DNA from: Psychrobacillus sp. OK028
GTDB lineage: Bacteria; Bacillota; Bacilli; Bacillales_A; Planococcaceae
Assembly (NCBI RefSeq): GCF_900103605.1
Contig: NZ_FNHY01000002.1
Span: 434,001 to 498,000, forward strand
Reading direction: 5' to 3'
Length of the DNA: 64,000 bases
Shown: positions 1 to 6,809 of the stretch, in pieces
Numbering within the stretch: position 1 is the stretch's first letter
How the letters are laid out: the number at the start of each line of letters is the position of its first letter
Notes under the pieces: generated by a model
Told to the model about the DNA's origin: nothing
Databases searched by the model: none
What the model saw: the letters and a program-made list of their open reading frames with translations, nothing else
Program-made: the position numbers and the translations under genes

Positions 1-1
1 A

Positions 2-379
2 ACGACCATACTATTTAAATTTCTGGATTTTTTCCATTTTATAAGATGGAATCCAATAGGATATACGAAAAACTTTACGGTATTAAAAGGGAGCAGCGTT
101 TATATAAAATGGATAATTTTGTTTTTAATCATTTGGGGGATTTGCTTTCTCCTTTATTATGTCTGTCTATTGTTTGCGAAAATTCCAGTGTCCATCACGA
201 GTATTGCTTTAGGGCTCTTAATCGCGTTCACACTTGAATGGATTATTTTAGATGCGAATTCGATTGAGAAAACGATCAAGAAATTATCGATACCTTTTAT
301 ATGTATTGTCATTATTGCCGTTCGCTTTGTCATGGAATCCGCTATTTTTCACTCAAAAGAGAACCCTTTAGAAAAATGA
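2..379 (+). CDS. YqhR-like membrane protein, C-terminal part (5' end outside window)
   Basis: The frame is open from base 2 to the stop at 377-379, so the gene begins before the window. The visible 125 residues contain a FHFIRWNPIG segment followed by at least three hydrophobic stretches (about WIILFLIIWGICFLLYYV, ITSIALGLLIAFTLEWIIL and IPFICIVIIAVRFVM), so this is an integral membrane protein. In B. subtilis the membrane protein YqhR lies just upstream of yqhS-yqhT, and an aromatic FHFxxxNP-like motif fits my memory of that family. The assignment rests mainly on position. The next gene is the yqhT homologue 73 bases downstream; aroQ (yqhS) is not between them. Confidence 0.5.
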   Translation, partial: TTILFKFLDFFHFIRWNPIGYTKNFTVLKGSSVYIKWIILFLIIWGICFLLYYVCLLFAKIPVSITSIALGLLIAFTLEWIILDANSIEKTIKKLSIPFICIVIIAVRFVMESAIFHSKENPLEK

Positions 380-452
380 AAAATTTACCGACCTCGTTTA
401 CTATGATAAAATAGTCAAAGATGTTATTTTGAAAATGAGATGAGGGGTAAAA

Positions 453-1514
453 TTGAAACTAGGTAAATTACGTGCAGCACTTGAAGAAAACGGAGTTGAT
501 GCTCTGTTAATAACGAATGGTCATAACCGCCGATACATGACGGGCTTTACCGGAACAGCTGGTGTTGCAATCATTACTAAAACGGATGCTGTATTTATCA
601 CGGATTTCCGTTATACGGAGCAAGCAGCAAGTGAAATTAAAGACTTCCGCATTGTGCAGCATACGAAAACGATGATGGAAGAAATAGCTACTCAAATTAC
701 AGATATGGGAATTAACTCATTAGGATTTGAAAAAAACGATGTGACATACAGCGATTTTGAACTATACAAACAAGCTATACAAGCAGATTTAGTGCCACTT
801 TCAGGTCTTGTTGAAAAAATACGCTTGATAAAGACCGATGAAGAGATTAGTATAATAAAGGCAGCTTGTCGTATTGCAGATGAAGCATTTGAGCATATCG
901 TTAACTACATAAAACCAGGTATGACAGAGCTTGAAGTATCCAATGAACTAGAATTTTTTATGCGCAAAAAAGGGGCGACTTCCTCGTCGTTTGATACAAT
1001 TGTAGCATCTGGAACTCGTTCAGCACTTCCACATGGTGTTGCTACAGACAAGGTTATTGAAGAGGGAGATTTTGTTACATTAGATTTCGGTGCATTATAT
1101 AACGGATATATTTCTGATACAACTCGCACGTTGGCAGTTGGTGAACCAAGTGATCAATTAAAGGAAATTTATCAAGTAGTTCTAGACTCACAACTATTAG
1201 CTTTAGAAAAAGTTAAACCTGGCATGACCGGGAAAGAAGCAGACGCTATTGCAAGGGACTATATTGCTTCCAAAGGTTATGGAGAAGCATTTGGTCATTC
1301 TTTGGGTCATGGAATTGGACTAGAAGTACATGAAGGTCCTGGACTATCCTTCCGTTCAGATATCGTTTTAGAGCCTGGTATGGTTATTACGATAGAACCT
1401 GGAATATACTTGCCGAATATTGGTGGAGTACGGATCGAAGATGACGCACTAGTTACAGAAAATGGTTTAGAAAAGTTAACACATTCAACAAAAGAATTAC
1501 TAATTTTATCTTAA
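453..1514 (+). CDS. yqhT: Xaa-Pro aminopeptidase (M24B family, YqhT)
   Basis: A 353-residue cytosolic metallopeptidase that removes the N-terminal residue from peptides with proline in second position. An N-terminal creatinase-like domain (about 1-125) precedes the pita-bread catalytic domain. The five expected metal ligands are visible: Asp211 in LDFGALYNGYISD, Asp222, His286 in LGHGIGLEVHE, Glu315 in IEPGIY and Glu329 in RIEDD. The TTG start at 453 is preceded by a good GATGAGGGG ribosome site, and no ATG lies closer. It sits 15 bases before efp, as in B. subtilis, where the peptidase and efp are neighbours. Both are probably co-transcribed up to the terminator after efp. Confidence 0.95.
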   Translation: MKLGKLRAALEENGVDALLITNGHNRRYMTGFTGTAGVAIITKTDAVFITDFRYTEQAASEIKDFRIVQHTKTMMEEIATQITDMGINSLGFEKNDVTYSDFELYKQAIQADLVPLSGLVEKIRLIKTDEEISIIKAACRIADEAFEHIVNYIKPGMTELEVSNELEFFMRKKGATSSSFDTIVASGTRSALPHGVATDKVIEEGDFVTLDFGALYNGYISDTTRTLAVGEPSDQLKEIYQVVLDSQLLALEKVKPGMTGKEADAIARDYIASKGYGEAFGHSLGHGIGLEVHEGPGLSFRSDIVLEPGMVITIEPGIYLPNIGGVRIEDDALVTENGLEKLTHSTKELLILS

Positions 1515-1529
1515 TTTGGAGGAAAAATA

Positions 1530-2090
1530 ATGATTTCAGTAAATGATTTTAAGACTGGCTTAACAATTTTAGTAGATGGTGTTTTGTACAGAGTATTAGA
1601 TTTTCAACATGTTAAACCTGGTAAAGGTGCAGCATTCGTACGCTCTAAATTGAGAAATTTACGTAACGGTTCGGTGAACGAAAAAACTTTCCGTGCTGGG
1701 GAAAAAGTTGAAAAAGCACAAATTGATAACCGTAAAATGCAATATTTATACGCTAGTGGGGATCAGCATGTGTTCATGGATACAGATTCTTACGAACAAA
1801 TTGAACTAAGTGAAAACCAAATCGAGTATGAACTAAAGTTTTTACGCGAAAATATGGAAGTACATGTAATTCAATTCCAAGGAGAGACTTTAGGTGTAGA
1901 GCTACCAAAGTCAGTTGTTCTAGAAGTAACGGAAACAGAACCAGGTATTAAAGGGGATACTTCAGGCGGAGGATCAAAAACTGCTAGTCTTGAAACTGGT
2001 TTAATAGTGACAGTTCCTTTGTTCATCAATGTTGGAGATAAACTAATCATTAATACAGACGAAGGCTCTTACGTATCAAGAGCTCAATAA
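1530..2090 (+). CDS. efp: Translation elongation factor P
   Basis: A 186-residue protein of normal length that relieves ribosome stalling at polyproline stretches. The KOW-like N-terminal domain carries Lys32 at the tip of the [14 protein letters not shown] loop, the residue that is modified in B. subtilis EF-P. Two OB-like domains follow, ending in [17 protein letters not shown], the usual C terminus. The ATG follows a TTTGGAGGAAAAATA ribosome site. It is followed directly by a terminator hairpin and then by repeats, whereas in B. subtilis yqhV and spoIIIAA come next. Confidence 0.98.
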   Translation: MISVNDFKTGLTILVDGVLYRVLDFQHVKPGKGAAFVRSKLRNLRNGSVNEKTFRAGEKVEKAQIDNRKMQYLYASGDQHVFMDTDSYEQIELSENQIEYELKFLRENMEVHVIQFQGETLGVELPKSVVLEVTETEPGIKGDTSGGGSKTASLETGLIVTVPLFINVGDKLIINTDEGSYVSRAQ

Positions 2091-2096
2091 TATACC

Positions 2097-2128
2097 TAAA
2101 AGAGTCTCACAATTGTGAGGCTCTTTTA
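2097..2128 (+). terminator. Rho-independent terminator after efp
   Basis: Near-perfect hairpin: AAAAGAG-t-CTCAC, loop aatt, GTGAG-g-CTCTTTT, seven bases after the efp stop. It ends the yqhT-efp unit. Confidence 0.85.
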
Positions 2129-2162
2129 CTTAGAAGTTCTATAAAAATATCCTTTGAAAACT

Positions 2163-2306
2163 GGGTTTAAGGGGCTTGTAAGAATGAATAATCCTATGAT
2201 TTTCGTTTCAGGTGGACGCTTTCCGCGGGCGTTGCCTCAGCCTCCTCGCTACGCTCCGGGGTCTTCGCCTAACGCTTTTCCCGCTGGAGTCGCCACCTTT
2301 CACTTC
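2163..2306 (+). repeat. GC-rich intergenic repeat, forward copy
   Basis: It opens with a block of about 52 bases (GGTTTAAGGGGCTTGTAAG ... TTTCAGGTGG) that recurs almost exactly at 10008-10058. The core is CGCTTTCCGCGGGC ... CTCCGGGGTCTTCG ... CGCTGGAGTCGCCACC. Its reverse complement resembles the copies at 2546-2652, 6019-6089 and 10130-10219. The base composition is far more GC-rich than the surroundings. Similar elements are, from memory, common between genes in Bacillales genomes. No protein is encoded. Confidence 0.75.
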
Positions 2307-2310
2307 AATC

Positions 2311-2545
2311 AATAAAATGTGTAGTACTACACGAAAAGATTTGCCATAGCTTATCACTAGGATAAAAAATTGGATTAATTTTTAGTGATTAACTTAAATT
2401 ACTTGTAACCTTTTTGAAATTATTAATGCTATCCAATTATAGATGAAGAAAGCAGAATTTAATTAATAATTTTTACTATTAGTTTAGAGAAAGAAGACAG
2501 CTTATTTTTACAATATTGTATGTAACTTTTCTATATAAAGGGTTT
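2311..2545. other. AT-rich spacer between two inverted repeat copies
   Basis: No open frame with a ribosome site, hairpin or known motif is visible. In related genomes the space between efp and spoIIIAC holds spoIIIAA and spoIIIAB. I can see no remnant of either here. Confidence 0.5.
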
Positions 2546-2652
2546 GTTGTTGATTGTAGCGCAGGTCGGCGACTCCAGTGGGACAGCACGAGGGAGAGAC
2601 TACAGGCTCGAGCCGTGCCCACGGAAAGCGTCCGACCTTCGCTACAATCAAC
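2546..2652 (-). repeat. GC-rich intergenic repeat, reverse copy with long palindromic arms
   Basis: Same family as 2163-2306 but inverted (GGCGACTCC ... CGTGCCCACGGAAAGCGTCC). The outer arms pair with each other: 2549-2569 (GTTGATTGTAGCGCAGGTCGG without its last base, then G) matches the reverse complement of 2632-2652 at 20 of 21 positions, so the unit can fold into one long stem. The left arm and core recur at 10130-10219, where the right arm has been lost. Short open frames across it (2544-2826) are artefacts. Confidence 0.75.
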
Positions 2653-2682
2653 GGCATATCCAAGCTTTTATTCTTAAAGGAT

Positions 2683-2708
2683 CGGGTATCTTTTTGCCCG
2701 GTTTTTCT
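2683..2708 (+). terminator. Possible small terminator ahead of spoIIIAC
   Basis: CGGG, loop tatctttttg, CCCG followed by GTTTTTC. The stem is short, so this is weak. It would insulate the sigma-E-like promoter 30 bases downstream from upstream reads. Confidence 0.35.
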
Positions 2709-2736
2709 TATCTACTTAAGCTTACTTAGTTTTCTT

Positions 2737-2765
2737 TCATATTCCCCCTTCTCCCATCATATGTT
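2737..2765 (+). promoter_or_regulatory. Sigma-E-like promoter for the spoIIIAC-AH operon
   Basis: TCATATT at 2737-2743, a 14-base spacer, then CATATGTT at 2758-2765. This fits the mother-cell sigma-E consensus (about KMATATT, 14-15, CATACAnT). The predicted start, near 2772, is about 18 bases before the GTG of spoIIIAC. In B. subtilis the sigma-E promoter is in front of spoIIIAA; here it sits directly in front of spoIIIAC, so the operon seems to begin at AC. Confidence 0.65.
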
Positions 2766-2789
2766 GTTTGTATGGAAGGGGGAGGCATT

Positions 2790-2999
2790 GTGGAACTTCA
2801 CGATGTACTTCGAGTTGCAGGTATAGGTATATTAATAGCTATTCTTCACTTGTTTTTTGAATCTACTGGTAAAAAGGAATACGCATTTTTTTTGTTTTTT
2901 GTAGGTTATATATATATGACAATTGAATTATTGCGACTGTTGAAACTCTTTTTTTATGAAATATCTACATTCTTAGAATGGCTTATGATGACGAGTTAG
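2790..2999 (+). CDS. spoIIIAC: Stage III sporulation protein AC
   Basis: A 69-residue mother-cell membrane protein of the SpoIIIA-SpoIIQ feeding channel. Two membrane segments surround the family motif FFESTGKKEYAFFLFFVGYIY (B. subtilis has a similar GKKEYA segment). I chose the GTG at 2790 because GGAAGGGGGAGG lies six bases upstream. The in-frame ATG at 2772 sits inside that ribosome site and at the predicted transcription start. Length equals the usual 65-70. It is followed after three bases by spoIIIAD. Confidence 0.9.
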   Translation: MELHDVLRVAGIGILIAILHLFFESTGKKEYAFFLFFVGYIYMTIELLRLLKLFFYEISTFLEWLMMTS

Positions 3000-3002
3000 C
3001 AG

Positions 3003-3386
3003 ATGATCATTTACCTAACTATCATTTTAGCATTTTGTTTGCTGCAATTAATAAAAGAAACATATCCTCGCATTCATTCAATTGTCTATACAATTTATAT
3101 TTTTCTTTTTTTAACTTATATATTCACCGTATTTATCATTCCTGCTGTCTCCCAATACACCTCATACATACCAACGAATCTACTACCGGTCTTTAAACTA
3201 CTCATATTTTCTGTCTTACTATTATTTCTTTCACAAATAATAGAAGAACTTCTTTTGGACTATGAATATACAAGCCTAGCATCATTATTCACCTTTACGA
3301 CAAAAGTCATTTTGTTGCTTGTCTGGCTGAATCATTTGAAGCAATTCTATGACAAGTTTTTATCACTTTTGGGACTACTCTCTTGA
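3003..3386 (+). CDS. spoIIIAD: Stage III sporulation protein AD
   Basis: A 127-residue polytopic membrane protein with about four hydrophobic segments (residues about 1-15, 28-48, 60-80, 95-115), the normal length for SpoIIIAD. It begins three bases after the spoIIIAC stop; the start ATG follows GAC-GAG at the end of AC, so translation is probably coupled. It belongs to the mother-cell side of the SpoIIIA channel built during engulfment under sigma-E control. Confidence 0.9.
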   Translation: MIIYLTIILAFCLLQLIKETYPRIHSIVYTIYIFLFLTYIFTVFIIPAVSQYTSYIPTNLLPVFKLLIFSVLLLFLSQIIEELLLDYEYTSLASLFTFTTKVILLLVWLNHLKQFYDKFLSLLGLLS

Positions 3387-3400
3387 AGGAATGAACTGCA

Positions 3401-4312
3401 ATGGAAGAAATATTACAATCTTTAGTGCAGCCCCTTAAAGAGGTAGCACAAACTTTTTCGTACATGCTTTTATTTGGATTTGCTTTTATTTGCCTTGAGT
3501 GGTTTATACCTTCGAGTAAAAGACTCTTTAAATTATTATTTATGTTAATCATCTGTATTTATTGCTTAGAACCAGCCATTCGAGCATTACAGATGATTCA
3601 GGCGATGACGAGTGAACTAGTCAATCTTTTCTTAGGTATATATCCAATTCTAACATTAGGAATTGCCGCCTCAGGGGGGGCATTTCTAATCACCGCATGG
3701 AATCCAGCTGTCATGCTATTTGCATCCTTCACTACAATATTAGCTGGGAAAATTTTAATACCCGCTATTATGGCTGCATTTATATTTGACTTAATCAGCA
3801 GAATACATCCCCCAACTTCATTTTCAAAAATGTCTGATCTGATCCGATTAACTTTAATAGGCTCTACTTCTATTATTCTACTGTTATACAGTATTTTCAT
3901 GTCAGTGAACGGCATGATTACATGGTCCGTAAGTGGGACTGTCAATGAAACCGTAAAACGGCTTATACAAAATAATATTCCGTTTGTTGGATCTTTGCTG
4001 ACGGAAAGCATTAGCACGATGAAAAATTTTTCTTCCTCCGCATCTGTAATAACAGGTAATGCGGTAATTATAACGGTGTTAATGTTGGTAGCTATTCCAA
4101 CTATCCAAACAATATTCATTGCTTTCTTATATCGTTTGCTTGGGGCTATTTTAGAGCCTTTTGTAGATGGCAATATTAGTGGATTAATAGACGATATCGG
4201 AAAAACATTGTTTGTTCTTTCTATCATTTCTGTTTTAATCGCGTTTACTTTTTTCTTTACCATTATTTTAACGATGCTGTTTGCAAAACTATTAATAAGT
4301 GGGAAAGGATAG
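3401..4312 (+). CDS. spoIIIAE: Stage III sporulation protein AE, N-terminally short
   Basis: A 303-residue polytopic membrane protein. It carries the SpoIIIAE core, with segments such as GAILEPFVDGNISGLIDDIGK and PTSFSKMSDLIRLTLIGSTS. B. subtilis SpoIIIAE is, from memory, about 400 residues with a signal peptide and a soluble N-terminal stretch. Here the protein starts directly with MEEILQSLVQPLKEVAQTF before the first membrane segment, so about 100 residues are missing. The ATG at 3401 follows GAAGGAATGA. The stop overlaps the ribosome site of the next gene. Confidence 0.9.
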   Translation: MEEILQSLVQPLKEVAQTFSYMLLFGFAFICLEWFIPSSKRLFKLLFMLIICIYCLEPAIRALQMIQAMTSELVNLFLGIYPILTLGIAASGGAFLITAWNPAVMLFASFTTILAGKILIPAIMAAFIFDLISRIHPPTSFSKMSDLIRLTLIGSTSIILLLYSIFMSVNGMITWSVSGTVNETVKRLIQNNIPFVGSLLTESISTMKNFSSSASVITGNAVIITVLMLVAIPTIQTIFIAFLYRLLGAILEPFVDGNISGLIDDIGKTLFVLSIISVLIAFTFFFTIILTMLFAKLLISGKG

Positions 4313-4317
4313 TAACC

Positions 4318-4467
4318 ATCGTTACGAATCTTCTTTTTGGTATATTTTTAATTGTTCTAGCTGGGGAGTTATTGTCTATTTTACTAGAGCATACCGATAA
4401 GGAAACTACAGGATTTCTAGTGAAAATAGCGATTATCTTCTGGATTATGTCCTTTCTCTTCATATAA
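4318..4467 (+). CDS. spoIIIAF: Reduced SpoIIIAF-like protein, apparent ATC start
   Basis: The frame encodes about 49 residues forming two membrane segments (VTNLLFGIFLIVLAGELLSI and VKIAIIFWIMSFLFI) joined by a short polar loop, the layout of the first 50 residues of B. subtilis SpoIIIAF. The soluble C-terminal domain (about 150 residues in B. subtilis) is absent: only 55 bases separate its stop from the next gene. No ATG, GTG or TTG occurs in the frame from 4231 to the first membrane segment. The best start is ATC at 4318, nine bases after GGAAAGG. The identity rests on position and topology. A decayed gene is the alternative. Confidence 0.5.
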   Translation: MVTNLLFGIFLIVLAGELLSILLEHTDKETTGFLVKIAIIFWIMSFLFI

Positions 4468-4522
4468 ACAGGTTGTCTTGCATAAAGTATTGTATCCATC
4501 ATGAAAAGAAGGGTGATTCTCT

Positions 4523-4948
4523 ATCTCATCTAAACAAAAACCCACTTTTCGTTTTGTTGTCATTTGTATAGCTGTTCTTTTCATTAGTCTCCTTTTTTCA
4601 GGATTACTCGTTCGTGATGAAGGAAGCGTTGTTGAAACCGATGTTCCAGTCAACGAAACTACAGAGAACCTAACTTCGATACTACAGAAGATCAATGGGG
4701 TTGGGAAAGTTGCAGTATACTTCCACTACGAGGATAGTTCCGAACAGGCTGCGGAAAGTGATGTTTCATTTTTCCAGTGGACAAGTGACAGTAAAAAGGA
4801 CAAGAAGGAATTGATTGGAATTCTAGTAGTTGCGGAAGGGGCGAACGATAAAAGCATACAAAATAGCTTAATCAAAACATTGTCATCTGTATTGCAAATA
4901 TCTCCACATCGAATTGTGATAGAAGAAATGGAATTGGAGGATAAATAA
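4523..4948 (+). CDS. spoIIIAG: Stage III sporulation protein AG, apparent ATC start
   Basis: The frame gives about 141 residues: a short basic start (SSKQKPTFRF), one membrane segment (VVICIAVLFISLLFSGLLV) and a periplasmic ring-building domain containing LTSILQKINGVGKVAVYFHY and IGILVVAEGANDKSIQ, clear SpoIIIAG features. An in-frame stop at 4514-4516 and the absence of any ATG, GTG or TTG before 4800 leave ATC at 4523 as the best start; it follows AGAAGGGTG with seven bases between. A -1 frameshift at the A-run 4535-4540 from an upstream frame is the other option. B. subtilis SpoIIIAG is longer (about 229). The stop is one base before spoIIIAH. Confidence 0.75.
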   Translation: MSSKQKPTFRFVVICIAVLFISLLFSGLLVRDEGSVVETDVPVNETTENLTSILQKINGVGKVAVYFHYEDSSEQAAESDVSFFQWTSDSKKDKKELIGILVVAEGANDKSIQNSLIKTLSSVLQISPHRIVIEEMELEDK

Positions 4949-4949
4949 T

Positions 4950-5480
4950 ATGAACAAAAAGAGATCTGTATGGTTTTTAACATTATTTAGTTTAGTAGCA
5001 GTAGTGACTGTTTTTTATGTATCGGATCGACCATCGCCATTCGATGGAATTGCACTATTTTCCGATGACACGATTGATGATGTAGGATTAGTAGAAACGT
5101 CCTCAACCAATGAAGAATCATTTGCTTCTAAAAGTAACGCATTTGAAGAAATGAGAATGGAAGTAACTGACAAACGTAGTCAACTTCGTGCACAATTAAC
5201 GCAAAAGGTAGGTTCCAATGAATTTACTGCAGAAGAAAAAGACGAGGCTTATAACAAAATCGAACAACTAGTTAAAATTGATTCTACAGAAGCGATGTTG
5301 GAACTGATCATTAAGTCTCTTGGCTATGATGATGCACTGGTGCGCATCGAAGAAAGTGATGTTATGATTGATGTTGTTTCCAACGAACAATCGTCTAAAA
5401 AAGCATCTGAAATTATCTATGCGGTTAAGCGTGAGTGGCCACAAGCTTTTAATGTAGAAGTAAATTTTAGTGGTCAGTAA
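4950..5480 (+). CDS. spoIIIAH: Stage III sporulation protein AH
   Basis: A 176-residue mother-cell membrane-anchored protein whose extracellular YscJ/FliF-like domain binds SpoIIQ from the forespore. One membrane segment (about residues 7-25) follows MNKKRS. An acidic linker and a coiled-coil-prone helix precede the C-terminal domain (IKSLGYDDALVRIEESDVMI, to the end). The ATG at 4950 follows TTGGAGG inside the end of spoIIIAG. Last gene of the operon, with a terminator 40 bases later. Confidence 0.92.
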   Translation: MNKKRSVWFLTLFSLVAVVTVFYVSDRPSPFDGIALFSDDTIDDVGLVETSSTNEESFASKSNAFEEMRMEVTDKRSQLRAQLTQKVGSNEFTAEEKDEAYNKIEQLVKIDSTEAMLELIIKSLGYDDALVRIEESDVMIDVVSNEQSSKKASEIIYAVKREWPQAFNVEVNFSGQ

Positions 5481-5521
5481 TCTATAGGAAAATTCAAAAA
5501 TACTTAATATATAGCGGTAAA

Positions 5522-5549
5522 AAAGTGCCTGTAAAGGCGCTTTTTTTTA
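5522..5549 (+). terminator. Terminator of the spoIIIA operon
   Basis: AAAGTGCCT, loop gta, AAGGCGCTTT followed by a run of T, 40 bases after the spoIIIAH stop. Confidence 0.85.
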
Positions 5550-5618
5550 TAAAGTAATTAAAAATGTCCAGTGAAAACTAAGCGCAACATACTTTTAAAG
5601 ATGAGAAATACTACAATT

Positions 5619-5869
5619 CTATTTAAAGCTGTTCCATTCAGATTTTATGGATCTTATATATGTATATAATTCTCTAAAATAGACAAAATACATAAGTAAA
5701 AGCAAAAATTCAATCTGAGAAATTACGAAAAAATTGATAAAAACTAATAAAATGAAATTTGTAGAAATTAATGCTTTTTTCTTTTTAAATAAAAATGAAG
5801 ATATTAGCGACAATATTAAAAAACGGCGAAGGTTTGCAAAAAAGTTAAAGTAAAATTTGCGAACTCCAT
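5619..5869 (-). pseudogene. Small membrane-protein gene with a frameshift in a T run
   Basis: On the minus strand a perfect GAGGAGG (complement of 5879-5885) lies nine bases before ATG at 5869. The first frame reads MEFANFTLTFLQTFAVF and stops just after six T (plus-strand A run 5818-5823). With one more T the frame would join directly to a second open frame, ILSLISSFLFKKKKAL and onward, ending at 5619, giving about 83 residues with two or three hydrophobic segments. The join is natural in hydrophobicity. The region is extremely AT-rich. It may be a true pseudogene, a slippage-prone gene or a sequencing indel. I do not recognise the family. Confidence 0.5.
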
Positions 5870-6018
5870 TTTAAAATACCTCCTCAATTTTCTTGAAAAG
5901 ATTATATCATTTTATGTATTGAAATTTCTCAAATTAAGAAATAAATGGTTATTATATTTTTTTTAGCACTAGTTTTTTCTTTAGAATCTTTATATTCTGG
6001 TTGTTTGAAGTGAAGTTT

Positions 6019-6089
6019 CTCGACTCGCTGGGGAACAACGCGTGCATGAGACCACAGGCTCGAGCCGTGCCCCTGGAAAGCATCCGCCG
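6019..6089 (-). repeat. GC-rich intergenic repeat, diverged reverse copy
   Basis: CGACTCGCTGGGGAACA ... ACAGGCTCGAGCCGTGCCC ... GGAAAGCATCCGCC matches the cores at 2565-2632 and 10148-10214 with substitutions. It lies between the spoIIIA operon and accB. No open frame. Confidence 0.65.
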
Positions 6090-6125
6090 TAAGGGAAACA
6101 CCTGTTGAGGAAACCTAATAGAAAC

Positions 6126-6161
6126 CCCTGAAAAATTTTATGGTTGGTTAAATTTTCAGGG
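6126..6161 (+). terminator. Strong hairpin upstream of accB
   Basis: CCCTGAAAAATTT, loop tatggttggtt, AAATTTTCAGGG, then CTTGTTATTTT. It resembles a terminator, but the nearest upstream plus-strand gene (spoIIIAH) already has one, so it may end a transcript starting in the repeat or act in the accB leader. Confidence 0.55.
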
Positions 6162-6298
6162 CTTGTTATTTTAAACTTTTGGTCTTCCTTTTTTTATTAT
6201 TTCAGAATAATTAAGGCTAACTATTTCAAATTAGCTCGAAAACGTCTAAAATAGAAGATGGAGTAATAAATTTTGTAAATAAAAGGGGATTAAACTAC

Positions 6299-6796
6299 AT
6301 GAAGATTCAAGAAATAAGAGAAATTATTAAACTAGTCGATCAGTCGTCTTTAGATGAATTTTTATATGAATCAGAAGGCACAAAGATTAAGTTGAAAAAA
6401 AATGAAAAAGGTTCTTTCAATTCATCAAGTGAAACGTTTGAAAGTTCATCTGTTGCAGAACAACCAAAACAAGTCGAAGTGCAAGCACCGATCGTTCAAG
6501 AAACACCAAAAGAACCTGTTGTAGAAAAAGCTGCTCCTACTGCTGAAGATAGCTCATTACACAAAATTGTTTCTCCAATGGTTGGTACATTCTATCAATC
6601 CTCGTCTCCTGAGGCAGCTGCATACGTTGAAGTTGGTTCAAAAGTGTCGGCAGATTCAATCGTTTGTATCGTAGAAGCGATGAAGCTGTTCAATGAGATT
6701 GAAGCAGAAGTAGATGGAGAAATCATAGAAATACTTGTGAAAGATGGACAACTAGTTGAGTATGGTCAACCTCTGTTCCTCGTTAAAGGAAACTAA
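6299..6796 (+). CDS. accB: Biotin carboxyl carrier protein of acetyl-CoA carboxylase
   Basis: A 165-residue carrier for the first step of fatty acid synthesis. The N-terminal helix region (1-35) is followed by a Gln/Glu/Pro-rich flexible linker (about 40-85) and the biotinyl domain. Lys129 in [12 protein letters not shown] is the biotinylation site. The ATG at 6299 follows AAAAGGGGATTAAACTAC. accC begins 13 bases after the stop, the standard accB-accC operon. No FapR-type operator was recognised in the leader. Confidence 0.97.
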   Translation: MKIQEIREIIKLVDQSSLDEFLYESEGTKIKLKKNEKGSFNSSSETFESSSVAEQPKQVEVQAPIVQETPKEPVVEKAAPTAEDSSLHKIVSPMVGTFYQSSSPEAAAYVEVGSKVSADSIVCIVEAMKLFNEIEAEVDGEIIEILVKDGQLVEYGQPLFLVKGN

Positions 6797-6809
6797 GAAA
6801 GGAGCAAGG

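Noticed and set aside
2163-2306. Insertion sequence remnant with transposase
   Set aside because: No protein remnant is encoded; it fits a non-coding intergenic repeat.
2544-2826. Two overlapping plus-strand open frames of 61 and 82 codons
   Set aside because: They run through the GC-rich palindromic repeat and the sigma-E-like promoter, without ribosome sites.
3598-4263. Minus-strand frame of 221 codons
   Set aside because: It is a shadow of spoIIIAE; no ribosome site and no domain.
4530-4545. Programmed -1 frameshift (CAAAAAC) producing SpoIIIAG
   Set aside because: The upstream frame has no good start or family similarity, and no stimulating hairpin is visible; the ATC start explains the protein better. 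Kept only as an alternative.
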